Shown here: positions 1 to 8,218 of the stretch, piece after piece
Layout: each line of letters begins with the position of its first letter
How positions within the stretch are numbered: the stretch's first letter is position 1
Assembly (NCBI RefSeq): GCF_000236565.1
Contig: NZ_AHAM01000045.1
Location: 1 to 40,358, forward strand
Direction: 5' to 3'
Source of the DNA: Mesorhizobium alhagi CCNWXJ12-2
Lineage (GTDB): Bacteria > Pseudomonadota > Alphaproteobacteria > Rhizobiales > Rhizobiaceae
DNA: 40,358 nt
Notes under the pieces: model-generated
What the model was told of the DNA's origin: nothing
The model's database searches: none
The model's input: only the letters and a program-made list of their open reading frames with translations
Program-made: the position numbers and the translations under genes

Positions 1-1028
1 CCGGCCGGCGAATCGATGCGGCCCATCCGGGATGTCGCGGTCACCTGGCCATCATGCGACAGCGACGGCGGCTCCACCGGAACGCGTTCGCCGCGCGCGC
101 GTGCGCGGCTCCACTCCGAAACCAGGCTGGCTTCCTTGAGACCGGCGATGGTCGGCTTGGGCGCCGGCACGTTCGAGTTGACGGCGCTCGAAAAGGCGGC
201 CTCATAGGTCGACCGATAGGACTGGTAGGCGGTCCTCAGCGAGTCCGGCTGGGTGAAGGGCGGGCAGGCGTCGCTTGCCGAGCCGAATTGGGCGCCGGCC
301 GCGGGAATGCGGTTGAAGACATAGCGTTTTTCGCAGACATCGACCTTCGGCGGCACCTTGGTGATCTCGAAATGGTCGTAGCCTTCCTTCAGCATGGTCC
401 AGAACTCGTAGTTCGGATCGTTGCGGTAGCGCGCCATGTTGGCGGCCGTCATGCGGAAGGGAAACGCCTGTATCTGGAATTCGGTCTGGCCGCCCTGGAA
501 GGCATCTCGGCCGAAGGCGTAGATCTCCTCGATCTGCGCGTCGGTCATCGAATAGCAGCCCGACGAGGAGCAGGCGCCGTGCACCATCAGATTGGAGCCG
601 GTGCGGCCGTGCGCGCGGTCAAAGGCGTTGGGGTAGCCCATGTTGAAGGCGAGGTGATAGTTCGACCTCGGGTTCATCTGGTGCGGCTTCACCGAATAGA
701 ACCCTTCGGGCGCCTGGCGGTCGCCCTCGATGAATTTGGGGCCGAGCTTGCCCGACCATTTGCAGATGTCGTACGCCGCGATCATGTCGTAGCGGCCATT
801 GGTCTTCTGCTTCCAGATCTCGACCTTGCCCTCTTCCTTGAACACGCGCGCCATGACCGGCGAATTGCGAGGCATGCCCTTGGCCTTCATCTGCGCCAGG
901 ATCTTGGCCGGCAGCTGCTTCTTGGCCTGGGGTGAAATGTCCTCGAAGGTGGTCGATCCGTTGCAGCCCGCCACGGCGAGCATGGCAAGCAGCAGTCCAG
1001 CGCGGGCGATATTGGCAATCATCGGCAT
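1..1028 (-). CDS. L,D-transpeptidase (YafK type), lipoprotein, 3' end outside window
   Basis: The reading frame from the ATG at 1028 (or the in-frame ATG at 1022) starts with a lipoprotein signal: a hydrophobic run ending LAVAGC, with the lipid-modified Cys at about residue 22. The catalytic YkuD-fold motif appears as VHGACSSSGCYSM, with the conserved His and the active-site Cys. The family makes 3-3 peptidoglycan cross-links or attaches and trims peptides on peptidoglycan; the YafK branch is mostly uncharacterised. The frame is open through base 1, so the C-terminus is missing. The gene is followed upstream by about 209 bases without a gene, so it probably has its own promoter there. Family assignment is firm; the substrate is not. 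Confidence 0.85.
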   Translation of the reverse strand, partial: MPMIANIARAGLLLAMLAVAGCNGSTTFEDISPQAKKQLPAKILAQMKAKGMPRNSPVMARVFKEEGKVEIWKQKTNGRYDMIAAYDICKWSGKLGPKFIEGDRQAPEGFYSVKPHQMNPRSNYHLAFNMGYPNAFDRAHGRTGSNLMVHGACSSSGCYSMTDAQIEEIYAFGRDAFQGGQTEFQIQAFPFRMTAANMARYRNDPNYEFWTMLKEGYDHFEITKVPPKVDVCEKRYVFNRIPAAGAQFGSASDACPPFTQPDSLRTAYQSYRSTYEAAFSSAVNSNVPAPKPTIAGLKEASLVSEWSRARARGERVPVEPPSLSHDGQVTATSRMGRIDSPA

Positions 1029-1237
1029 GAGTAGTCTTCGTTCCGTCGTACTGACCGTACCGCGGTCCCCCGCCGGTCCAGTCCAATGGTCGCGACCGTA
1101 AGCCCGTTAACCTTGAAATTTGATTACCGCAAGCGGCAAGAACAGACTCTCCGACCGTTCATTGACATAAAGCTGGCGGCATTTTTGTGGCGAAATCTGG
1201 GAGCATTGCCACAAAGATCGCTCAAGGCTGCGTCAAA

Positions 1238-2188
1238 TCAGAGGCTGCGGCCGATCGCCAGGTACTTCTCGCGGCGGTGTTCGCGGAAATCCATGTTCTG
1301 CGATCCGAACTCGCGCAGGCTCTTGGCGATCTGGTCGCCGGTGGCGCTGATCACCGCTTCGGGTCCGCGATGCGCCCCGCCCAGCGGCTCGGGGATGATC
1401 GCATCGATGATCTTCATGCCGAGAAGATCCTGGGCGGTGATCTTCATGTTGGTCGCCGCGTCCTTGGAGCGGGTCGTGTCGCGCCACAGGATCGAGGCTG
1501 CGCCCTCCGGCGAGATCACCGAATAGATGGCGTGCTCCAGCATGTAGACGCGGTTGGCGGTGGCAATGGCGATGGCGCCGCCCGAGCCGCCTTCGCCGAT
1601 CACCACGGAGACCGAAGGCGATCGCATGGAAAGACATGCCGAGGTGGAGCGGGCGATGGCCTCGGCCTGGCCGCGCTCTTCCGCGCCGACGCCGGGATAG
1701 GCGCCGGCGGTGTCAACCAGCGTCACCATCGGTATGCCGAAGCGGTCGGCGAGTTCCATGATGCGCACCGCCTTGCGATAGCCTTCCGGCCGCGGCGAAC
1801 CGAAATTGTGCTTGAGGCGGCTCTTGGTGTCGGAGCCCTTTTCCTGGCCCATCACGGCGATCGGCTCGCCGCGAAACCGTGCGAAGCCGCCGACGATGGC
1901 GTTGTCCTCGCCGAAAGCGCGGTCGCCGGCCAGTGGCGTGAAGTCGGTGAACAGCGACCCGATATAATCGAGGCAGTGCGGCCTGTCCGCATGGCGCGCG
2001 ACCTGGACTTTCTGCCATGGAGTCAAGGATTTGTAGATGTCGCGCAGGGCTTCCTGCACACGCTTCTCCAGCCTTGCGATCTCGTCGCCGACATCGACCG
2101 CCTCGCCGTTCTCCGCGAGCTTCTTCAGCTCCAGGATTTTGCCTTCGAGATCGGCAACCGGTTTTTCGAAATCGAGATAATTATACAT
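1238..2188 (-). CDS. accA: Acetyl-CoA carboxylase carboxyltransferase subunit alpha
   Basis: A 316-residue protein starting MYNYLDFEKPVADLEGKI, the usual AccA N-terminus. An in-frame TTG two codons upstream is less likely to be the start. With AccD it moves the carboxyl group from carboxybiotin to acetyl-CoA, giving malonyl-CoA for fatty acid synthesis in the cytoplasm. The N-terminal helical segment, the central crotonase-fold region with VDTAGAYPGVGAEERGQ, and the glycine-rich IGEGGSGGAIAI block are all present and length is typical. It lies 87 bases downstream of xerD on the same strand, so it may be co-transcribed or have its own promoter. Confidence 0.97.
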   Translation of the reverse strand: MYNYLDFEKPVADLEGKILELKKLAENGEAVDVGDEIARLEKRVQEALRDIYKSLTPWQKVQVARHADRPHCLDYIGSLFTDFTPLAGDRAFGEDNAIVGGFARFRGEPIAVMGQEKGSDTKSRLKHNFGSPRPEGYRKAVRIMELADRFGIPMVTLVDTAGAYPGVGAEERGQAEAIARSTSACLSMRSPSVSVVIGEGGSGGAIAIATANRVYMLEHAIYSVISPEGAASILWRDTTRSKDAATNMKITAQDLLGMKIIDAIIPEPLGGAHRGPEAVISATGDQIAKSLREFGSQNMDFREHRREKYLAIGRSL

Positions 2189-2275
2189 GCGCAAGCGGAC
2201 CGAATTGCCTGAAGAGAAATGGCCGTTACCCTAGACCGACGGCTTTTGGGCCGCGAAACGTGCCCTCACATAGCG

Positions 2276-3202
2276 TCAGCCCGATCTATCGGCAAGCGGG
2301 TGATGATCGTTGACCAGCCGCACCAGCCTTTCCTCAAGCACGTGAGTGTAAATTTGCGTCGTCGAAATATCGGAGTGGCCGAGCAATTGCTGGACCGCGC
2401 GCAGGTCCGCGCCGTTCTGCAGGAGGTGGCTGGCGAAGGCGTGGCGGATGACGTGCGGCGATATTTTCGCGGCGGCGATGCCGGCGCGGGCGGCAAGCGC
2501 CTTGAGTTCGCGCGCGAACACCTGGCGCGGCAGATGCCCGCTTTCCGAGGAGGCGGGAAATAGATAGGGGCTCTCGGCCAACGCCGGCGTGGCGTTGCGC
2601 ACCTCCATCCAGGCGCGCATGGCGGCGCGCGCCTTGGCCGACAGCGGCACCATACGTTCCTTGTTGCCCTTGCCGCGAACGATGAAGTAGCGCTCGTCGC
2701 GCAGCGCGACGTTTACCGGCAGGCCGACCAGCTCGGAAACGCGCAGGCCCGTCGCGTAGAGCACCTCGACCAGCGCATGCATGCGCCTGGCGGCGAGAAG
2801 CGATCCGTGGCCGGGAGAGTCATCGGCGGCTTCCAGCGCCGCCCGGTCGAGCAAACGGCTGGTCTCGGCCACGCTCATCGTCTTCGGCAGCGGCCGGTCC
2901 TTCCTGGGGCTGTCCAGCGTTCCGGTCGGGTCGTCGGCGCGCAGCCCTTCGGCGTACAGGAACTTGTAGAACTGGCGTAGCGCCGAAAGCTTGCGGGCTT
3001 GCGAGGTCGGGGCGAAGCCGCGCGAGGCGATGTCTCCGAGATAGGCGCGGATCGCGCCCGCATCGGCCTCCGCCAGCCGGCCGCCGAGCTGCTCGGCGGC
3101 GTCTTCGAGGTCGCGGCGGTAGGAGGAAAGCGTGTTTTCGGCAGCGCCGCGCTCGGCGCTCATCATTTCCAGGAAGGCCTCGATGCGCGCGGCGCTGCGC
3201 AT
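2276..3202 (-). CDS. xerD: Site-specific tyrosine recombinase XerD
   Basis: A 308-residue tyrosine recombinase. With XerC and FtsK it resolves chromosome dimers at dif. The SAM-like N-terminal core-binding domain spans about residues 1-90 and the catalytic domain about 110-300. Catalytic residues are visible: Arg154 in GLRVSEL, the GKGNKER hairpin Lys, His250 and Arg253 in HVIRHAF, His276 in LLGHSD, and Tyr285 in TTQIYTH. The ending matches XerD rather than an integrase of a mobile element, and there is no att site or phage gene nearby. Its ATG lies two bases after the stop of the 51-residue membrane protein, indicating one transcript. Confidence 0.95.
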   Translation of the reverse strand: MRSAARIEAFLEMMSAERGAAENTLSSYRRDLEDAAEQLGGRLAEADAGAIRAYLGDIASRGFAPTSQARKLSALRQFYKFLYAEGLRADDPTGTLDSPRKDRPLPKTMSVAETSRLLDRAALEAADDSPGHGSLLAARRMHALVEVLYATGLRVSELVGLPVNVALRDERYFIVRGKGNKERMVPLSAKARAAMRAWMEVRNATPALAESPYLFPASSESGHLPRQVFARELKALAARAGIAAAKISPHVIRHAFASHLLQNGADLRAVQQLLGHSDISTTQIYTHVLEERLVRLVNDHHPLADRSG

Positions 3203-3204
3203 GA

Positions 3205-3360
3205 TTATTGTCGCGGCTTCGGGTTGAGCTTCTCGGTCGGGACGCGGACCGACATCTCGCCCTTCTTCGGCTCGACATACATGACCAGCGCAAACATCGC
3301 GCCATAGACCAGTCCGGCCAGTATGCCCAAGGTCACCAGAAACCGGATTAATGTCGGCAT
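3205..3360 (-). CDS. Small membrane protein (51 aa) upstream of xerD
   Basis: A short frame starting [16 protein letters not shown]. One membrane segment covers about residues 4-27, followed by a polar tail [23 protein letters not shown] that ends at a TAA directly before the xerD ATG. Small proteins of this shape, with a VRVP-EKLNP tail, recur before xerD in rhizobial genomes as I remember them; databases sometimes label them histidine kinase, which this sequence does not support. Function unknown. Tight spacing argues it is real and co-transcribed with xerD. Confidence 0.75.
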   Translation of the reverse strand: MPTLIRFLVTLGILAGLVYGAMFALVMYVEPKKGEMSVRVPTEKLNPKPRQ

Positions 3361-3396
3361 AAATAAGCTCGTCCGAATATGTATGCGTCCCGTTCC

Positions 3397-3425
3397 GTTA
3401 TGGGACGGAGGGCAGGTCAGTTCAA
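3397..3425 (-). promoter_or_regulatory. Candidate promoter for the small protein-xerD unit
   Basis: On the minus strand TTGAAC (3425-3420) is followed after 17 bases by CATAAC (3402-3397). Each hexamer matches four of six sigma-70 positions. The predicted start site is about 30 bases before the ATG at 3360. Support is by eye only. Confidence 0.3.
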
Positions 3426-3512
3426 GGGGCGAGCGCCGATAGCGCGGCCGGCGCTTGACGCAAACCGCCTTTTCATGTCGAAACGCCGCAAGAGCGGAGG
3501 GTCCGATTTTTC

Positions 3513-4148
3513 ATGGATTGGGCTCCAGAGGGCCGGATGGGTACAGACGCGCTAAATCCGACGGCGGGCAGCCAGGCCGAGGTGCTCAAGCATCTCGGGC
3601 AGCGCTCCATCGTCTTTGTTGGACTGATGGGCGCCGGCAAGACCGCCATCGGCCGCAAGGTGGCGGCGGCGCTCGGCCTACCCTTCACCGACAGCGACCA
3701 GGAGATCGAAAGCGTTTCGCGCATGACGGTGCCCGAACTCTTCGAGCGCTATGGCGAGGCCGAGTTCCGGGCGCTGGAGCAGCGGGTCATCCTGCGCGTG
3801 CTGGAAAACGGCCCGCAAGTGCTGTCCACCGGAGGCGGGGCGTTCATGAATGGGCAGACCCGCGCCGCGATCGAGGCGAACGGCGTCTCGGTCTGGCTGA
3901 AGGCCGATCTCGACACGCTGATGGAGCGCGTCGCCAAGAAGCAGAATCGGCCGCTGCTCAAGAATCCCGATCCGCGCGGGGTACTGGAAAGGCTGATGAT
4001 CGAGCGCTATCCGGTCTATGCGCTGGCGGCGCTGACCGTGCCGACGCGCGACGAACGCAGGGACGTGATCGCCGCCGAGGTAATCGAGGCGCTGCACCAG
4101 CATTTCGGACAGGCCGCCTCCAACAACTCTCCGAAGGACAGGACATGA
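3513..4148 (+). CDS. aroK: Shikimate kinase
   Basis: A 211-residue P-loop kinase that phosphorylates shikimate with ATP, step five of the chorismate pathway. Walker A is GLMGAGKT at residues 37-44. The shikimate- and magnesium-binding acidic region is DSDQEIE at 60-66, Arg86 lies in EAEFRALE, and the GGG loop is at 107-109, with a lid Arg in NRPLL. The N-terminus is longer than in enteric AroK; ATG 3537 (MGTDALN) is an alternative start. The stop overlaps the aroB start in an ATGA tetranucleotide, so translation of the two is probably coupled. Confidence 0.95.
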   Translation: MDWAPEGRMGTDALNPTAGSQAEVLKHLGQRSIVFVGLMGAGKTAIGRKVAAALGLPFTDSDQEIESVSRMTVPELFERYGEAEFRALEQRVILRVLENGPQVLSTGGGAFMNGQTRAAIEANGVSVWLKADLDTLMERVAKKQNRPLLKNPDPRGVLERLMIERYPVYALAALTVPTRDERRDVIAAEVIEALHQHFGQAASNNSPKDRT

Positions 4149-5263
4149 GCGCAGACGCGGTGACGGTGGAGGTCGGGCTCGGCACGCGGAGCTACGACAT
4201 ACTGATCGGTCCGGGCCTGATCGGGCGCGCCGGCGAAGAGATCGCAAGACGCCTGCCGGGCATCCGCGCGGCCATCGTCAGCGACGAGAACGTCGCCGCC
4301 CACCATCTCGGCGCATTGTCGGAAAGCCTTTCCCGAAGCGGCATCGAATCGACCTCGATCATGCTTCCGGCCGGCGAGAAAACCAAGAATTTCGATGCGC
4401 TGCAGCAGGTTGTCGATGGCATCCTGGCAGCGCGGTTGGAGCGTGGTGACGCGGTGATCGCGCTCGGCGGCGGCGTTATCGGGGATCTCGCCGGCTTCGC
4501 CGCCGGCATTGTCAGGCGAGGGATGAATTTCGTCCAGATGCCCACTTCGCTGCTGGCGCAGGTCGATTCCTCCGTCGGCGGCAAGACCGGCATCAACACG
4601 GCGCATGGGAAGAACCTCGTCGGCGTCTTCCACCAACCGCGACTGGTGCTGGCCGACACCGGCGCGCTCGACACCCTGCCCGCGCGCGAATTCCGCGCCG
4701 GCTATGCGGAAGTAGCCAAATACGGTCTCATCGACCGCCCGGATTTCTTCGCCTGGCTCGAGAAAAATTGGCAGGAAGTGTTCGACGGCGGGCCGGCGCG
4801 CACCGAAGCCATCGCGCAATCCTGCAGCGCCAAGGCCGAGGTCGTGGCCCGCGACGAGTTCGAGACCGGCGACCGGGCGCTGCTCAATCTCGGCCACACA
4901 TTCGGCCACGCTCTGGAGGCGGCGACCGGTTATGACGGCGCCCGTCTCGTGCATGGGGAGGGCGTCGCCATCGGCATGGCTTTGGCGCACCGGTTCTCGG
5001 CCCGGCTCAACCTCGCCAGCCACGACGACGCGGCGCGCGTCGAAGCGCATCTCACCGCCGTCGGCCTGCCTTGGCGAATGGCCGACATTCCAGGCCCGCT
5101 GCCAGACGCCGAGCGCCTGCTCGGCTATATCGCGCAGGACAAGAAGGTGTCGCGCGGGGCGCTAACCTTCATCCTGACGCATGGTGTCGGTCAATCCTTC
5201 ATCGCTAGGGATGTTCCCGCATCCGAAGTGCTCTCCTTCCTTCGGGAGAACCATCCCGGATGA
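4145..5263 (+). CDS. aroB: 3-dehydroquinate synthase
   Basis: A 372-residue NAD- and metal-dependent cyclase that converts DAHP to 3-dehydroquinate, step two of the chorismate pathway. The nucleotide-binding block [14 protein letters not shown], the [19 protein letters not shown] segment, [10 protein letters not shown], and the metal-ligand regions [10 protein letters not shown] and HGEGVAIGM are all present. Length is normal. It starts within the aroK stop codon (ATGA). The pair aroK-aroB followed by a CorC-like gene is a common alphaproteobacterial arrangement. Confidence 0.97.
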   Translation: MSADAVTVEVGLGTRSYDILIGPGLIGRAGEEIARRLPGIRAAIVSDENVAAHHLGALSESLSRSGIESTSIMLPAGEKTKNFDALQQVVDGILAARLERGDAVIALGGGVIGDLAGFAAGIVRRGMNFVQMPTSLLAQVDSSVGGKTGINTAHGKNLVGVFHQPRLVLADTGALDTLPAREFRAGYAEVAKYGLIDRPDFFAWLEKNWQEVFDGGPARTEAIAQSCSAKAEVVARDEFETGDRALLNLGHTFGHALEAATGYDGARLVHGEGVAIGMALAHRFSARLNLASHDDAARVEAHLTAVGLPWRMADIPGPLPDAERLLGYIAQDKKVSRGALTFILTHGVGQSFIARDVPASEVLSFLRENHPG

Positions 5264-5287
5264 GCGCGGACAGAGACGCTGTTGTTT

Positions 5288-5428
5288 GCCCCTCACCCTC
5301 ACTCTTACCCTTTCCCCGTGATCCTTCGACAAGCTCAGGACAGGGAGAGGGGGGCGCCGGCGTTGCGGCCATCTCTCCTCTCCCCGTTCTTACGGGGAGA
5401 GGATGCCGGCAGGCAGGTGAGGGGCAGC
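5288..5428 (+). repeat. Palindromic intergenic repeat, copy A1
   Basis: The element begins GCCCCTCACC and ends GAGGGGCAGC, so its ends are inverted. Internal inverted pieces include CTCTCCCCGTTCTTACGGGG. The same element lies at 24502-24625 in the opposite orientation. Copy A1 carries an extra run near 5323-5344 (CCTTCGACAAGCTCAGGA) that is absent from the other copy. No coding capacity is apparent. It could fold as a large hairpin and act as a terminator or mRNA stabiliser between aroB and the next gene. Confidence 0.8.
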
Positions 5429-5453
5429 GCCGGCTCTGGAAGGTCTCATTCCA

Positions 5454-6344
5454 ATGACCGCCGGCTGGATAGTCGCCGGCATTCTGATCGCGCTGATCCT
5501 CCTGGCGATCATCTTCCGCGCCCGGCTCCTCGCGATGTTCGGCCTCGAACTCAGCCGGATCGAGCCGCCGCTTTCGGCGCATGAGGAATTGCGCGAGACG
5601 GTCGCCGACCTGCACCGGGAGGGCGGCGTGGTGAAGCAGGACCGCGACCGCATGGGCGCGCTGCTCGATTTGCACGAGCTCGAAGTCTCCGACGTCATGG
5701 TTCATCGCCTGAACATGCGCTCGGTCAATGCCGACAACCCGCCCGAAGCGGTGGTGCGCGAGATACTGCAGAGCCCGCATACCCGCATGCCGCTGTGGCG
5801 CGGCTCGTTCGACAACATCGTCGGCGTGCTGCACGCCAAGGATCTGCTTCGCGCGCTGAACGATGTCGGTAACGATTTTTCGCAGATCGACGTGATGAAG
5901 ATCGCCGCGAAGCCGTGGTTCGTGCCGGATACGACGACGCTTCAGGACCAGCTCAACGCCTTCCTGCGCCGCAAAGCGCATTTCGCGATCGTGGTCGATG
6001 AATATGGCGAGGTCGAAGGGCTGGTCACGCTGGAGGACATCATCGAGGAGATCGTCGGCGAGATCGCCGACGAGCACGACATCGACATGCAGGGCGTCAA
6101 GCAGGAGGCCGACGGCTCGGTGGTGGTCGACGGCGCGGTGCCGATCCGCGACCTGAACCGGGCGCTCGACTGGGAACTCCCCGACGACGAAGCGGTCACC
6201 ATCGCCGGCCTGGTCATCCACGAGACGCAGTCGATCCCCGAGGAGAAGCAGGCCTTCACCTTCCACGGCAAGCGATTCGTGGTGATGAGGCGCGAAAGAA
6301 ACCGCATCACCCGGCTCAGGATCAAGTCGGCGGTGGAGGGGTAA
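5454..6344 (+). CDS. CNNM/CorC-like CBS-domain protein lacking the DUF21 membrane domain
   Basis: A 296-residue protein of the hemolysin C/CorC family. After a single hydrophobic segment (about residues 5-21) the sequence goes straight to the region that normally follows DUF21 (SAHEELRETVADLHREGGV, from residue 41). A CBS pair follows (about 75-205, with VSDVMVHR and DEYGEVEGLVTLEDIIEEIVGE), then the C-terminal CorC/HlyC transporter-associated domain. Family members are usually about 430 residues with a three- to four-helix DUF21 domain that forms the transport or anchoring part. The frame is intact and has a GGAAGG ribosome-binding site at 5438-5443. Either it works as a soluble or singly anchored CBS protein, or it is decaying after an in-frame deletion. 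Magnesium/cobalt transport cannot be assumed. Confidence 0.85.
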   Translation: MTAGWIVAGILIALILLAIIFRARLLAMFGLELSRIEPPLSAHEELRETVADLHREGGVVKQDRDRMGALLDLHELEVSDVMVHRLNMRSVNADNPPEAVVREILQSPHTRMPLWRGSFDNIVGVLHAKDLLRALNDVGNDFSQIDVMKIAAKPWFVPDTTTLQDQLNAFLRRKAHFAIVVDEYGEVEGLVTLEDIIEEIVGEIADEHDIDMQGVKQEADGSVVVDGAVPIRDLNRALDWELPDDEAVTIAGLVIHETQSIPEEKQAFTFHGKRFVVMRRERNRITRLRIKSAVEG

Positions 6345-6356
6345 TTCGTCTAATGC

Positions 6357-6396
6357 GACCATAGTCATTGACCATAGTCACATCTCACGATACAGT
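6357..6396 (+). promoter_or_regulatory. Promoter and candidate operator of the Phd/PIN module
   Basis: TTGACC (6368-6373), 17 bases, then TACAGT (6391-6396) fits a sigma-70 promoter. GACCATAGTCA occurs twice in tandem (6357-6367 and 6370-6380) with a 13-base period. The second copy lies inside TGAC-CATA-GTCA, an interrupted palindrome (6369-6380); the first is CGAC-CATA-GTCA. The repeats cover the -35 element, as expected for autorepression by the antitoxin. Functional role is inferred. Confidence 0.55.
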
Positions 6397-6420
6397 CGCC
6401 GGCCGACAAAAAGGTGACGC

Positions 6421-6654
6421 ATGACCACCCATGTATCGAAGTCGCAGTTCAAGGCGAAGGCGCTGGAATATTTTCGGCAAGTCGAGACCAGTGGCGAGCC
6501 GATTATCGTGACAGACCACGGCAAGCCGGCTTTGGAAATCCGGCGGGTCGAGGAGAAGAAGCGTGATCCTTTTGAGATTTTGAAAGGATCGGTGCTGCGC
6601 TATGACGATCCCTTCGAGCCTGTGGGCGTCGAGGACTGGGAAGCCCTCAAGTGA
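6421..6654 (+). CDS. Antitoxin, Phd/YefM family
   Basis: A 77-residue protein. The N-terminal part (VSKSQFKAKALEYFRQVETSGEPIIVTDHGKPALEIRRV) is the Phd/YefM DNA-binding fold, and the C-terminal tail, with DPFEPVGVEDWEAL, would wrap the toxin. It has an AAGGTG ribosome-binding site just upstream. Its stop overlaps the GTG start of the PIN toxin (GTGA), so production is coupled. The antitoxin, alone or with toxin, probably represses the module through the tandem sites at 6357-6380. GC is lower by eye than in flanking genes, in line with horizontal acquisition. Confidence 0.9.
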   Translation: MTTHVSKSQFKAKALEYFRQVETSGEPIIVTDHGKPALEIRRVEEKKRDPFEILKGSVLRYDDPFEPVGVEDWEALK

Positions 6655-7049
6655 TCGTCCTGGATACCCATGCGCTTGTCTGGTGGATGGACAAAAATAA
6701 TTCAAAGCTATCGGCCAGTGCGCTCCAATCCATTGAGAACGGATTGAGCCGGGACCGTGTCCGGGCATCCTCAATTTCCGCCTGGGAAATCGCGATGCTG
6801 GTGTCAAAAGGCAAGCTTGAACTGTCGATGGATGTGTCGCGCTGGCTTGATACGGCCGGAGAGATCGAGGGGTTTGGCTTTGTCCCCGTCGACAATCGGG
6901 TTGCAGTGCAGAGCCTTTCGCTCCCTGGCGACTTTCATGCTGATCCTGCGGACCGGATTATCGTAGCGCTTGCACGTGAGTTGGCCGCTTCGCTGGTGAC
7001 AGCCGACGAGAAGATTCGGCGTTATCCGCACGTCCAGACGATCTGGTAG
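6651..7049 (+). CDS. PIN-domain ribonuclease toxin (VapC-like)
   Basis: A 132-residue PIN protein starting with GTG inside the antitoxin stop. The four acidic positions of the PIN active site are visible: Asp in LDTHALVWW, Glu in SAWEIAML, Asp in HADPADRIIVA, and Asp in TADEKIRRY. Such toxins cleave RNA, often tRNA or rRNA; the target is unknown here. It is of the type that pairs with Phd-like antitoxins. The frame is complete with no lost catalytic residue, so the module is probably active. Its end faces the bolA stop 10 bases away. Confidence 0.9.
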   Translation: MIVLDTHALVWWMDKNNSKLSASALQSIENGLSRDRVRASSISAWEIAMLVSKGKLELSMDVSRWLDTAGEIEGFGFVPVDNRVAVQSLSLPGDFHADPADRIIVALARELAASLVTADEKIRRYPHVQTIW

Positions 7050-7059
7050 ACCGCCGCCC

Positions 7060-7362
7060 TCACCACCTCGTCTTCTCGCCCGGCGCGGAGGGCTCGATCG
7101 CCAGCGCGTGCAGCCCGGCGTCGAATTCGCCGGCCAGCGCCGCGTTCACCGCGCGGTGGCGCTCGATGCGGCTCATGCCGGTGAATTTCGGCGACACGAT
7201 CCGGATGCGGAAATGCGTCTCGCCCTTGCCGTCGAATTCGGCGTGGTGGCCGCCGACGACGTGGTGATGCCCGGCATGCAGATGGCTCTCGTTGATGACC
7301 ATCAGCCGCTCCGGCGCAAACGCCTCTTTCAGTTTCGCTTCCATCGTCGCCGCTATGGACAT
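7060..7362 (-). CDS. BolA family protein
   Basis: A 100-residue protein. The start at 7362 (MSIAATMEAKLKEAFAPERL) is chosen because an AAGGAG box sits eight bases upstream; the longer frame to 7383 lacks one. The class II KH-like BolA fold is recognisable by ESHLHAGHHHV, GETHFRIRIVSPKFTGMSRIERHRAVNAAL and the HALAIEP end. BolA proteins work with monothiol glutaredoxins in iron-sulphur cluster handling and may also regulate transcription. It diverges from the J-domain gene. A TTGACA at 7468-7463 on the minus strand could be its -35, but the matching -10 is poor. Confidence 0.93.
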   Translation of the reverse strand: MSIAATMEAKLKEAFAPERLMVINESHLHAGHHHVVGGHHAEFDGKGETHFRIRIVSPKFTGMSRIERHRAVNAALAGEFDAGLHALAIEPSAPGEKTRW

Positions 7363-7508
7363 TGCCGTCTCCTTCGCCCACATGTGTCGGCGCCGCCATA
7401 AAAAACACTGAACTCCCGGAGATTAATCCGCGATTCAGCGGTTAGGGCGATCCTCGCCGAAATGTCAATTCTTGTTTCGCATCGCGAACACCCCATAAAT
7501 GGGTCGAG

Positions 7509-8129
7509 ATGAGTACCTATTCGAAATATTTCGAAAAGATTCGCGTGCGCCCCGACCGCAAGGCGGCGGAGGCGGAACCGCGCGCGCCGATCTGCCAGTG
7601 GGACGGCTGCAGCGAGGCCGGCACGCATCGCGCGCCGGTCGGCCGCATGAAGGAAGGCGAGTACTTCAAATTCTGCTTCGAGCATGTGCGCGAGTACAAT
7701 AAGGGCTTCAACTATTTTTCCGGCGTGCCGGATTCGGAGATCGCACGGTTCCAGAAGGAGGCGTTGACCGGCCACCGGCCGACCTGGGCCATTGGCTCCA
7801 ACGGCAATGCACGCTCCTCGCCGGATTTCGCCACCAAGCGCTCCGGCCGCGCCGGCTACTACAACCGCGTGCGCGATCCGTTCAACCTGTTCGACGGTCC
7901 GCGCGACCGCTCGGAACCGCGCGAGCGCAAGGCCAAGCCGCTTGAGGCCAAGGCGCTGGAAACGCTTGGTCTAACCGTCAAGGCGACTGGCGCGGAAATC
8001 AAGGCGCGCTATAAGGAACTGGTGAAGCGCCACCATCCCGACGCCAATGGCGGCGACAGGGGTTCGGAAGACCGGTTCCGCGATGTGCTGCAGGCTTATC
8101 GCGTGCTCAAACAAGCGGGTTTGTGTTAG
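7509..8129 (+). CDS. J-domain protein with N-terminal Cys/His zinc-knuckle-like region
   Basis: A 206-residue protein. Residues 29-59 hold C29-x4-C34-x5-H40 and C56-x2-H59, a spacing that suggests a zinc site. A basic linker follows, and a C-terminal J domain (about 148-205) carries the essential HPD at 176-178. J domains stimulate Hsp70 (DnaK) ATPase, so this should be a specialised co-chaperone without the G/F and zinc regions of true DnaJ. It lies directly before cobS-cobT on the same strand, 89 bases away. That location may mean a role in assembling the cobaltochelatase, but this is inference from position. The ribosome-binding site is weak (GGGTCGAG). Confidence 0.85.
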   Translation: MSTYSKYFEKIRVRPDRKAAEAEPRAPICQWDGCSEAGTHRAPVGRMKEGEYFKFCFEHVREYNKGFNYFSGVPDSEIARFQKEALTGHRPTWAIGSNGNARSSPDFATKRSGRAGYYNRVRDPFNLFDGPRDRSEPRERKAKPLEAKALETLGLTVKATGAEIKARYKELVKRHHPDANGGDRGSEDRFRDVLQAYRVLKQAGLC

Positions 8130-8218
8130 ACCGCTGTTCTGCTAAAGACCGCGCCCGAGAGAGAAGAGAGATTGCCAGCGAAGGGTGATGCTTTCGCGCG
8201 TGGAGATTGATGGTCTAG

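Noticed and set aside
54-935. A 293-codon plus-strand frame
   Set aside because: It is antisense to the L,D-transpeptidase gene, which has a lipoprotein signal and catalytic Cys motif on the minus strand.
1184-1215. Inverted repeat TTTGTGGC/GCCACAAA between accA and the L,D-transpeptidase gene, considered as the accA terminator
   Set aside because: On the minus strand the hairpin is followed by A residues rather than T, and its loop is 16 bases; no clear function.
2276-3202. Integrase of a genomic island
   Set aside because: Motifs and length fit the housekeeping XerD, it is linked to accA and a small conserved protein, and there is no att repeat or cargo.
3455-5263. A 602-codon frame that could be read as an AroB with a long N-terminal extension
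   Set aside because: The first 230 codons are aroK read in another phase; AroB has a normal start at 4145 overlapping the aroK stop.
8130-8218. Possible cobalamin riboswitch before cobS
   Set aside because: Only 89 bases are available and no B12-box-like sequence or suitable structure was seen.
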